The translations under genes were made by a program, and so were the position numbers. Below, piece after piece: positions 1-6,361 of a DNA stretch of 12,175 nucleotides. This DNA is from an uncultured Cryptobacterium sp. (GTDB lineage Bacteria > Actinomycetota > Coriobacteriia > Coriobacteriales > Eggerthellaceae): contig USIG01000042.1 of NCBI GenBank assembly GCA_900554685.1, positions 1 to 12,175 on the forward strand, given 5' to 3'. The notes under the pieces were generated by a model that was not told where the DNA came from, did not search any database, and was given only the letters and a program-made list of their open reading frames with translations. How positions within the stretch are numbered: position 1 is the first letter of the stretch; each line of letters begins with the position of its first letter.

Positions 1-218
1 GTCTACGTTATCAATTCGGGCAATACATGCATCTCTTAAAACCGCTTTGAAACCGCCCTCAAACAAAGAGACTTGGGATGGCTCTTTACAAGACGAAAAA
101 TCTCCGCCTCCAAGCGAGACGAGGATCAATGCACACTTATATTCTTTCTGTACCTTGTATTCTGTTTGCACTCCGAAAGAGCCAAAAACCAACGCCAAGT
201 TTAAAAAACAGCAAAGCT
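1..218. other. left-edge stretch with no assignable gene
   Basis: No gene can be called here. On the minus strand one frame (codons ending at 129, 126 and so on down to 1) stays open from just below the phosphate permease stop to the window edge, about 72 codons. Possible non-ATG starts at 127-129 (TTG) and elsewhere lack a good ribosome binding site, and I recognise no family in the translation. On the plus strand a frame open from base 2 to 259 runs antisense into the permease and looks like a shadow. The minus-strand reading could be the beginning of a further gene, or untranslated DNA downstream of the permease. A terminator-like hairpin lies inside it at 96-119, which argues against coding. 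Confidence 0.3.
96..119 (-). terminator. possible intrinsic terminator downstream of the phosphate permease
   Basis: Read on the minus strand, a G+C-rich stem-loop with arms TCTCGCT and GGCGGAGA (one bulged G, one G-U pair, loop TGGA) is followed directly by five T residues at 100-96. It lies about 100 bases after the permease stop codon. The stem is short and imperfect, so this is a candidate only. Confidence 0.35.
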
Positions 219-1268
219 TTAGAACAACAGAAATACTTTTGCCAAAACGTAGCCTATAATGCCGCATCCTGGGAACGTGAGCACCCATGCCAAAACCATG
301 TTTCCTGCTTTGCCCCACTTTACGTTGCTCAAACGCTTCGAAGCACCCACACCCATAATAGCGGTTGTTTTTGTATGAGTAGTAGATACTGGCATACCAG
401 TACCGTTAGCTAAACCAATACAGAATATGGCTGATAGGCAAGCAGCGAATCCTTGGTAGGGCTCCATTTTTACCATATCCATACCAACGCTTTTAATGAT
501 CTTCTTGCCGCCAATCGCAGTGCCAAGACCCATCGTAGCTGCGCATAAAATTACCAGCCACAAAGGAAATGCCACGTCTCCCGTTTCGGTTCCCATGCCC
601 ATGCATAACATGATGCCCATCATGCTAACCGAAAGAAACTTTTGTCCGTCCTGAGCTCCGTGCATTATCGCAACACCTGCACCAGAAATAATTTGAGCCC
701 AATGCCAAAAGCCAGCTGACTTCCGACGATTGAGCCCACGTGCTAAAAATTCAATTATCTTGGTGAACAACCAACCGCAGATAAAACCAAGAACAGTAGA
801 AATAACAAGGCCGTATAGAACCTTTACCCATTCATCACCGTTCACACCACCAAGACCGTTTTGTAATGCAATAGCAGCCCCGGTAATACCGGCAATCAAG
901 GAATGACTCTGCGATGAGGGGATACCAAAAAGCCAGGTAATAACACCCCAAGCAATAACCGCTATCATAGCGGCCGCTAACGCAAGCAAAGCAGCTTCAT
1001 TGTCTCCGCCGAAGTTGGCCATAGTAAAAATCGTTTTTGCTACCGCAGCACCAATGGTGGTAACGGCAAGCAGACCGATAAAGTTACATATTGCTGCCAT
1101 GATAATAGCTGCACCAGGCGACATACTGCGCGTGCCTACTACTGTAGCAATAGCATTAGGCGCATCCGTTGCACCATTAACCACCGTTGCCCCCAGCGTT
1201 AGCAGCAGTACCACAATCAAAACCGGGCTGCCTGTTAACGCCGTCAAAAAAGCACCGAACTCAATCAC
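219..1268 (-). CDS. PiT-family inorganic phosphate (phosphate/sulfate) permease
   Basis: An integral membrane transporter of the PiT family, which couples low-affinity inorganic phosphate uptake to a cation gradient. The 349-residue protein is almost wholly hydrophobic, with about ten likely membrane segments. It carries the two family signature repeats: NGATDAPNAIATVVGTR at 31-47 in the first half and HGAQDGQKFLSV at 203-214 in the second. GIPSSQSHSLIAG (115-127) and PVSTTHTKTTAIMGVG (293-308) are also family-typical. Both signatures keep the Asp, but the Asn that often precedes it is Thr in one and Gln in the other. The length fits the short bacterial/archaeal PiT type rather than the ~500-residue E. 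coli PitA. The start is GTG, supported by AAAGGA eight bases upstream. It is separated from the menaquinone genes by a 356-base gap, so it is probably its own unit. Phosphate is the likely substrate; sulfate is possible. Confidence 0.9.
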   Translation of the reverse strand: MIEFGAFLTALTGSPVLIVVLLLTLGATVVNGATDAPNAIATVVGTRSMSPGAAIIMAAICNFIGLLAVTTIGAAVAKTIFTMANFGGDNEAALLALAAAMIAVIAWGVITWLFGIPSSQSHSLIAGITGAAIALQNGLGGVNGDEWVKVLYGLVISTVLGFICGWLFTKIIEFLARGLNRRKSAGFWHWAQIISGAGVAIMHGAQDGQKFLSVSMMGIMLCMGMGTETGDVAFPLWLVILCAATMGLGTAIGGKKIIKSVGMDMVKMEPYQGFAACLSAIFCIGLANGTGMPVSTTHTKTTAIMGVGASKRLSNVKWGKAGNMVLAWVLTFPGCGIIGYVLAKVFLLF

Positions 1269-1370
1269 TCTTTGTGTCCTTTACGCTGTTTTACTTCCTG
1301 TGCGGCAGATATTCCACAAAGCATGAGCGCAAGGGGGAAACAAGAGCAGCGCTTTTGTCGTAGCTCGTGG

Positions 1371-1388
1371 TGAAAGGAAACCCTTTCA
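1371..1388. repeat. short perfect inverted repeat upstream of the permease gene
   Basis: TGAAAGG and CCTTTCA form a perfect 7-base-pair stem with an AAAC loop on the plus strand (GTTT on the minus strand). It sits about 100 bases upstream of the permease start. It could be an RNA hairpin in the leader or a protein operator. No T-run follows on either strand, so it is not a terminator. Confidence 0.45.
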
Positions 1389-1513
1389 ATACCTGTACTT
1401 CCTAATAATAAGAGAACAAACTCAATTTATTTAGCACACATGAAACATTGTTTAACGTTTTTGCAATATCTATACGAGTATGCGGCATCGAACTACTATT
1501 TATTGCAACAGTA

Positions 1514-1558
1514 ATGCGTCCTTTGAAGTATTCTTGGTGCGAGAATACTTGAGCGCAT
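1514..1558. repeat. nested inverted repeat in the menE-menC/permease gap
   Basis: AAGTATTC (1526-1533) and GAATACTT (1543-1550) form a perfect 8-base-pair stem with a 9-base loop. They are flanked by a second complementary pair, ATGCG (1514-1518) and CGCAT (1554-1558). It lies 67 bases past the menE-menC stop codon in the direction of transcription. No T-run follows on either strand, so a 3'-end stabilising or processing structure, or an operator, is more likely than an intrinsic terminator. Confidence 0.5.
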
Positions 1559-1624
1559 CAACCACCAAAATTCGTTCGCCCTCTTTTGGCTCCCCTATTG
1601 GCTCTTACGCGCGCAAGATTTTCC

Positions 1625-4342
1625 CTATTCTTTTGTGAGCGTAACCTCATCCACTAAAACCGACTGAAGATACTCTTTGTCCAACACGCATCCCAATCCA
1701 GCAGGATGGTCTACCGTATTAAGCATCAGCTCGCCCTCATGCAATTCCAAAGGCGGCACGGCCGTATCATGCTCAAAGTATTCGCGGTAATCAGAAACGT
1801 CAGCCGGTAAGTCCATACCAGGCAAGGTGGCAAAAGCGGCATGCATGCGCTTCGAAACGCCCGTATCGAACATTCCGCCCATCCATGTGATTTTGCCCTG
1901 TTCTCGTGCCCACTTATAAAAGTCAAGCGTCGGTTGAATGCCACCAAATTTGGCCACCTTCAACGCATAGCATTTGAGGTTATCAAAATCCATGGCTTCT
2001 TCCATATCCTGCGCCGTTACCACCGACTCATCCAAGCACACGGGCGTTTTGATGTAATTCTGCAAATCGGACAAACGAGCAAACAGGTTCGTATCACCAT
2101 TACGCGGAATATAATGGGGGTTGTAAGGTTCTTCTATGCAGGCAATATTGAATTCATCCAGCTTGCGAAGTGTTTCTAGATGAGACTCATCAAAAGATTG
2201 ATTGGCGTCCAGCATGATAACAACATCAGGATGAGCACGGCGTACCGCCGATACGCATTCAAGTACGGTTTCAGGCACAACCTTGAGCTTTACTCGCGTA
2301 TAGCCTGCCTTCACCGCGGCATCCACTTTGGCGCAAACATCTTCAGAAGATCCCAAACCAATTACGACCCCACCAAGTATCTTTTCCTGGTTTGAGCCAC
2401 CGATCAATTTCGATAAAGGCTTTCCGACAATCTTGCCATACAGATCCCACAGTGCTGGTTCCACAGCCGCCTTCGCCATAGGATAGCGCGTCAGTTCAGG
2501 GAACGTAGCAAGCGAGCGCGACACCTGGGAAGGATGCAAATAACGCTCCTCTAACACAATAGGAGCAATACTGTCGCGCACCACACGAAAATCTTCTTCA
2601 AGTGTTTCTGGCAAGTACCAATTAGTCTTAAAGGAAACGCACTCACTAATACCAATGCGCCCCGCCCAGTCTTCCACTTCAACAAAGAACGATTCTCTGT
2701 CTGCCACCTCGGTCTTTGGTGTTTTAACCGGCGTGACAAAAGGTTGCTTGATGCGATATATGCTCAATCGCTTAACGTCGATACGCTTGTCGTAGAGCTG
2801 TTTGAGCGCAATGCGATCCACCTTGTGTGCCACGGTAAGCGGGAATTGATCCAAAACCAAGATATGTTTTGGATGATGCAGCTTTGACATATGGTCATCC
2901 AAATAGCGATGAATCATATGAGCGAATTCCTGTGGACAGCTTGCCGAACGAATCCCTGTTTTAGCCGGATCGAGACCTAACGCCTCATGATCACGCGCAA
3001 GTGTCTCTGCAGAATAATCGGCCTCAACAAACGCAACCGGTCTATAACCCCACGTTTCATCCGCAGTGCCAAACACATAAGCATCTTTCACGCCAGGAAC
3101 TTTAAGCAACACATCGCGAATCTCAGCAGGGTAGATATTTTCGCCACCAGAAATAATCAAGTCCTCAGTTCGTGCATACACCCGAAGAAGACCATTACGA
3201 TCAAGCGAAGCGCGATCTCCCGTTACAAAATAGCCATCCACGCTGGAAGCTTTTCGAGCATTTAAATACCCCTCAAAAATACCGGGTCCCGTAACGTGGA
3301 GCTGACCAATGCCATTTTTATCAGGCCGCATAATACGAACCTCATAGCCAGGAAGCACTTTGAGCGCCCCGTCGAAATTTCGGGTGACGGGTGCTTGGGC
3401 AATAAGACTTGCCGTTTCGGTCATGCCGTAGCTCGCAAAAACCTTTGCTTTTGCCTTAAGCGCTTTACGGATCGTTTTATCGTTGAGCTCCGCGCCCCCT
3501 AGAAGAATGCAGTCATACTTGGTTATTATGCGGTCTCGATCGTGCTCGAGTAAATCGGCCAAAATTTTATCCACTACCGAGATGTGCGTGACACGAAAAC
3601 TCAGTACATCATTCAAGATACGCTGAGGCTGGTATCGCTCATACACAATAAAGGTGTTGCCACTTAAAAGGGAGCGAACCAAAATCTGAAAGCCTCCCAC
3701 GTGACACAGAGGCAAAACCATTTGCCAAACCCCATGCTCAACAAAAGCAAGTGCCTCATTGGCAGCTTGAGCAGAACCCATAAGAGAATTCCATGTCAAA
3801 AAAGCAGCCTTAGGCGTACCTGAAGACCCTGAGGTAAACATGACTAAGCCTGAATTGTTCCCGTCAAAGCGTTCTTTTGCCTGCTGTACTGTTTGTTCAA
3901 GTTCAGTTTGAAGCCTTGTAAGCACCACTGCATCATCGGGCAAAAGACCAAAACTTGTTGCGTCAAAACCTGTTGCATCTATAAGAAGTCTATTAACCGC
4001 TTGATTGGTGAGCACATCCATGCCGCGCTCGCCCGTTGCGTTTTCAAGCTCGACTAACCTAAGCTGTCTTTCCTCTGGGGAAAGACGAGGATTCAACAAG
4101 GCGAGGGTATAACCCCCATAGGCAGCAGCCAAAGAAAGCAAAACCAACTCAGCGCCGTTATACATTGTGCACGCGAGTGTTCCGGTGGCGCTCATGCCGT
4201 GACGCTCAAGTTCTCGTGCAAGAGCAGCAGCCGCTATATGAGCGCGACGAAACGAATACTCTATCGATTGTCGATCTCCCTGTACACAGAAAAATGGTGC
4301 TTGTGGTTTACGTTTTGCCCACTCTGACAGGTGCATAATCAT
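1625..4342 (-). CDS. menE-menC: fused o-succinylbenzoate-CoA ligase (MenE) and o-succinylbenzoate synthase (MenC)
   Basis: A 905-residue cytosolic protein joining two consecutive menaquinone steps. Residues 1 to about 520 are an AMP-forming acyl-CoA synthetase: P-loop MFTSGSSGTPK (168-178), YGMTET (305-310), TGD (374-376), the RTEDLIISGGENIYP hinge (391-405) and a C-terminal AHKVDR whose Lys507 is the expected catalytic Lys. The usual Gly before that Lys is His. Residues from about 525 to 905 are an enolase-superfamily o-succinylbenzoate synthase: Lys pair K685/K687, metal ligands D712 (LDAN), E737 (IEEP) and D771 (LDES), and Lys795 (ALKVAKFGG). This half resembles the NSAR/OSBS subfamily of Gram-positive bacteria. 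The MenC half dehydrates SHCHC to o-succinylbenzoate, which the MenE half converts to the CoA thioester used by MenB. The reading frame is continuous with no stop at the junction. ATG at 4342 is preceded by AGGAAG ten bases upstream; an alternative ATG lies two codons in. menB ends 14 bases upstream. Confidence 0.93.
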   Translation of the reverse strand: MIMHLSEWAKRKPQAPFFCVQGDRQSIEYSFRRAHIAAAALARELERHGMSATGTLACTMYNGAELVLLSLAAAYGGYTLALLNPRLSPEERQLRLVELENATGERGMDVLTNQAVNRLLIDATGFDATSFGLLPDDAVVLTRLQTELEQTVQQAKERFDGNNSGLVMFTSGSSGTPKAAFLTWNSLMGSAQAANEALAFVEHGVWQMVLPLCHVGGFQILVRSLLSGNTFIVYERYQPQRILNDVLSFRVTHISVVDKILADLLEHDRDRIITKYDCILLGGAELNDKTIRKALKAKAKVFASYGMTETASLIAQAPVTRNFDGALKVLPGYEVRIMRPDKNGIGQLHVTGPGIFEGYLNARKASSVDGYFVTGDRASLDRNGLLRVYARTEDLIISGGENIYPAEIRDVLLKVPGVKDAYVFGTADETWGYRPVAFVEADYSAETLARDHEALGLDPAKTGIRSASCPQEFAHMIHRYLDDHMSKLHHPKHILVLDQFPLTVAHKVDRIALKQLYDKRIDVKRLSIYRIKQPFVTPVKTPKTEVADRESFFVEVEDWAGRIGISECVSFKTNWYLPETLEEDFRVVRDSIAPIVLEERYLHPSQVSRSLATFPELTRYPMAKAAVEPALWDLYGKIVGKPLSKLIGGSNQEKILGGVVIGLGSSEDVCAKVDAAVKAGYTRVKLKVVPETVLECVSAVRRAHPDVVIMLDANQSFDESHLETLRKLDEFNIACIEEPYNPHYIPRNGDTNLFARLSDLQNYIKTPVCLDESVVTAQDMEEAMDFDNLKCYALKVAKFGGIQPTLDFYKWAREQGKITWMGGMFDTGVSKRMHAAFATLPGMDLPADVSDYREYFEHDTAVPPLELHEGELMLNTVDHPAGLGCVLDKEYLQSVLVDEVTLTKE

Positions 4343-4356
4343 GCTTGATTCACTTC

Positions 4357-5196
4357 CTAGGGAAACTTAGGGAATTGTTGGAAGTCTGGCTGACGCTTTT
4401 CCTTAAAAGCATCGCGCCCTTCTTTGGCTTCATCGGTGGTGTAATACAAAAGTGTTGCGTCACCTGCAAGCTGCTGAATGCCAGCGTAGCCGTCGGTTGC
4501 CGCGTTGAATGATGCCTTCAAGAAACGCAAAGCCGTTGGTGAAAGTGCCAGCATTTCGCGTGCCCACGACACACATTCTTCTTCGAGCTGATCAAAAGGA
4601 ACTACCTTGTTGATCATGCCCATATCAAGCGCTTCTTGTGCGGTGTATTGACGGCAGAGATACCAGATCTCGCGCGCCTTTTTCTGTCCAACCATAGCCG
4701 CTAGATACGAAGCGCCATAGCCGCCATCAAAGCTACCTACACGAGGACCGGTCTGTCCAAACTTAGCCGTTTCTGCCGCGATAGAAAGATCGCATAAGTA
4801 ATTCAACACATTGCCGCCACCGATGGCATAACCATTCACCATAGCGATAACAGGCTTAGGCACCACGCGAATCAAACGCTGCAAATCAAGAACATTTAAG
4901 CGGGGAATATTGTCTTCACCCACATATCCTCCGTTGCCGCGTTTTTTCTGATCTCCACCCGAGCAGAAAGCCTGATCTTCAGGGCGCCCATCGTGATTGG
5001 CACCCGTGAGAATAATTACCCCGATAGAAGCATCATCACGCGCAAGAGAAAACGCGTCATACATTTCTATATTGGTTTTGGGAGTAAAGGCATTGCGGCA
5101 TTCGGGCCTGTTGATGGTAATTTTTGCGATACCGTCATAGGTCTCGTAGATAATTTCGTCGTAGTCCTTAGCCTTCACCCAAGGAAAGTTGCTCAT
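4357..5196 (-). CDS. menB: 1,4-dihydroxy-2-naphthoyl-CoA synthase
   Basis: A crotonase-superfamily enzyme that cyclises o-succinylbenzoyl-CoA to 1,4-dihydroxy-2-naphthoyl-CoA. The 279-residue protein matches MenB length and carries the hallmarks: FCSGGDQ near residue 78, NGYAIGGGN near 122 (oxyanion hole) and FGQTGPRVGSFDGGYGASYL near 146-165. It ends in the typical TTDEAKEGRDAF...FPKFP tail. The Gly in QTGP is the position that in E. coli-type enzymes goes with bicarbonate dependence, whereas the other type has Asp there, so this enzyme is probably bicarbonate-dependent (inference). ATG at 5196 has AAAGGA six bases upstream. A TTG two codons earlier abuts that motif and is unlikely to be used. 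The fused menE-menC follows 14 bases downstream. A 130-base leader with two stem-loops separates it from menH. Confidence 0.96.
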   Translation of the reverse strand: MSNFPWVKAKDYDEIIYETYDGIAKITINRPECRNAFTPKTNIEMYDAFSLARDDASIGVIILTGANHDGRPEDQAFCSGGDQKKRGNGGYVGEDNIPRLNVLDLQRLIRVVPKPVIAMVNGYAIGGGNVLNYLCDLSIAAETAKFGQTGPRVGSFDGGYGASYLAAMVGQKKAREIWYLCRQYTAQEALDMGMINKVVPFDQLEEECVSWAREMLALSPTALRFLKASFNAATDGYAGIQQLAGDATLLYYTTDEAKEGRDAFKEKRQPDFQQFPKFP

Positions 5197-5238
5197 ACGC
5201 AATCCTTTCTATAACAGTCGGTCAAAACAAAAACCCTC

Positions 5239-5264
5239 TGTTGACAGCTACCTGTCTGCCAACA
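5239..5264 (-). promoter_or_regulatory. stem-loop followed by T-rich stretch in the menB leader
   Basis: Read on the minus strand, GACAG and CTGTC form a 5-base-pair stem around GTAG. Flanking TGTT and AACA can extend it across an asymmetric bulge. GAGGG and then TTTTTGTTTT follow within five bases. The geometry resembles a weak intrinsic terminator or attenuator between menH and menB. The short stem and the spacer before the T-run keep confidence low. Confidence 0.35.
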
Positions 5265-5282
5265 TTTATCCAGATCTTTTTT

Positions 5283-5308
5283 GAGCATCTTTGCAAGCAA
5301 ACATGCTC
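5283..5308. repeat. 11-base-pair inverted repeat between menH and menB
   Basis: GAGCAT...ATGCTC (6 bp) and CTTTGC/GCAAAC inner arms form a near-perfect hairpin with one internal mismatch: on the minus strand GAGCAT, g, TTTGC, TT, GCAAA, g, ATGCTC. It lies 18 bases after the menH stop codon. On the minus strand an A-run, not a T-run, follows, so it is not a standard terminator for the men transcript. It may be an RNA processing or stability element. Confidence 0.5.
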
Positions 5309-5326
5309 TTGGGCTGTTTTAAGACC

Positions 5327-6361
5327 TTATGTATCAAGTACTACTTTACCTAAAAAGTTTTGTACTTCCTTAAAATAAAGCATTGGCGCCTCAAGGTGCA
5401 CGTTATGTCCCGCATCAATCGAAGAAACCAAGGCTCCCACCTCTGAAAGCTGATTTGCAACTGCCTTGCTTTTTTCATCCTTACTTCCATAGAGGTAGAG
5501 AAGGGGAAGACGAGATTGCTTATGGGACGCAGAACACGCACCTTCAGTCAGCCCCGACTCATTATGGCAACCGTTCTGCACACCTTCTACATCGCCGGGC
5601 ATATTGCGCTGCGGCATATTCTTCTGCACAGCTTCCACCTCGCCACGCCTGCCGCTCGTTTCACTTCCTGCATCACCCTGCAAAACACAACGCAACACAC
5701 CAAGGGTATTACCACTGAGCGGCATAGCCTGTTTGCCTGCCCCTTCAAGGCACAACGCCATACACGCAGGATTGTTGGAAGCGCGCGATGCGTGAAGTAC
5801 TTTGTGATAACCCAATTCCTTTTGCGTTTTAAACAAGGGGAGATCTTCCCAGTACTCAACAAACGCTTCCATGCCATCGCAGCGAAGCCTATGAACCCAA
5901 GACCGATTTCGCTTGGCCGCCTCGGTGCGCTCCTCTTCATTCGCACATCCAAGGTTGCAGCTCTCAAGAACAACAGATGCCAGTACATCACGGCTTGAAG
6001 CAATGAGCGAAAGCGCTATACGCCCACCCATGGAATACCCCACAAGATGAACCTGCGATGCATGAAGCACTTCCCGTATAAAATAATCAACTGACGATGC
6101 CATATCCTCATACGAGTAGCGTTTAGGGTCTAGGGAAGCATCACTTTGGCCGTGTCCTATAAAATCTAGAGCATATACGCAGTAGCGTTCTTGCAGCAAA
6201 CAAGCTAGATCATTCCAGCTGGCAGAAGACTGCATGAAACCATGAAGCAGCACTACCACCGGATTATCAGGGCTTCCCCACCGTCGATAAAAATAGGAAC
6301 ACCCCTTATAGGAAAAACTGTCTTCTTCCCCATGAATTACGCGCTTATCGGTACTGTCCAT
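5327..6361 (-). CDS. menH: MenH-like alpha/beta hydrolase (SHCHC synthase) with an internal insertion
   Basis: Probably 2-succinyl-6-hydroxy-2,4-cyclohexadiene-1-carboxylate synthase, which removes pyruvate from the MenD product. Visible alpha/beta-hydrolase features are LLHGFMQSS (38-46, oxyanion region), FIGHGQSD (67-74), the nucleophile elbow GYSMGG with Ser110, YGSKDEKS with Asp295, and AGHNVHLE with His319. At 344 residues it is much longer than usual MenH (about 250-270). Most of the excess is a polar, low-complexity stretch at roughly 228-286, between the cap region and the strand carrying the acid residue; it is built partly from short DNA repeats. ATG at 6361 is chosen because AAGGAG lies four bases upstream; a longer reading to 6400 lacks such a site. 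The start overlaps the menD end by 17 bases, indicating translational coupling. Position next to menD supports the MenH role over a generic hydrolase. Confidence 0.85.
   Translation of the reverse strand: MDSTDKRVIHGEEDSFSYKGCSYFYRRWGSPDNPVVVLLHGFMQSSASWNDLACLLQERYCVYALDFIGHGQSDASLDPKRYSYEDMASSVDYFIREVLHASQVHLVGYSMGGRIALSLIASSRDVLASVVLESCNLGCANEEERTEAAKRNRSWVHRLRCDGMEAFVEYWEDLPLFKTQKELGYHKVLHASRASNNPACMALCLEGAGKQAMPLSGNTLGVLRCVLQGDAGSETSGRRGEVEAVQKNMPQRNMPGDVEGVQNGCHNESGLTEGACSASHKQSRLPLLYLYGSKDEKSKAVANQLSEVGALVSSIDAGHNVHLEAPMLYFKEVQNFLGKVVLDT
5574..5644. repeat. imperfect direct repeats inside menH
   Basis: Two 23-base copies starting TTCTGCACA (5574-5596 and 5622-5644) match at 20 of 23 positions. 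Between and overlapping them is a 15-base tandem pair starting GGCATATT (5598-5612 and 5613-5627, 12 of 15 identical). Spacings of 48 and 15 bases keep the reading frame. In the protein they appear as VEAVQKN/VEGVQNG and NMPQR/NMPGD at residues 242-263. This suggests the insertion grew by in-frame duplication. Confidence 0.75.

Larger units (their letters stand above)
1269..1624. other. 356-base intergenic region between menE-menC and the permease gene
   Basis: No coding region is supported. The region should hold the 3' end of the men transcript and the promoter and leader of the permease gene. I found no convincing -35/-10 pair and no hairpin followed by a T-run for the upstream men genes. 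It contains two clean inverted repeats (1371-1388 and 1514-1558, listed separately) and a looser CCAAAA...TTTTGG pair near 1565-1590. The half nearer the permease contains the AAAGGA ribosome binding site. Confidence 0.5.

Noticed and set aside
47..413. Two overlapping plus-strand ORFs at the left edge
   Set aside because: They run antisense into the 3' end of the permease, lack ribosome binding sites and have low-complexity, protein-unlike composition.
1000..1326. 108-codon plus-strand ORF opposite the permease N terminus
   Set aside because: It is a hydrophobic antisense shadow of a membrane protein gene, with no independent support.
5516..5998. 160-codon plus-strand ORF opposite menH
   Set aside because: It lies wholly antisense to a well-supported MenH-like gene, has a His/Thr-rich composition without family features, and is explained by codon structure and the repeats on the other strand.
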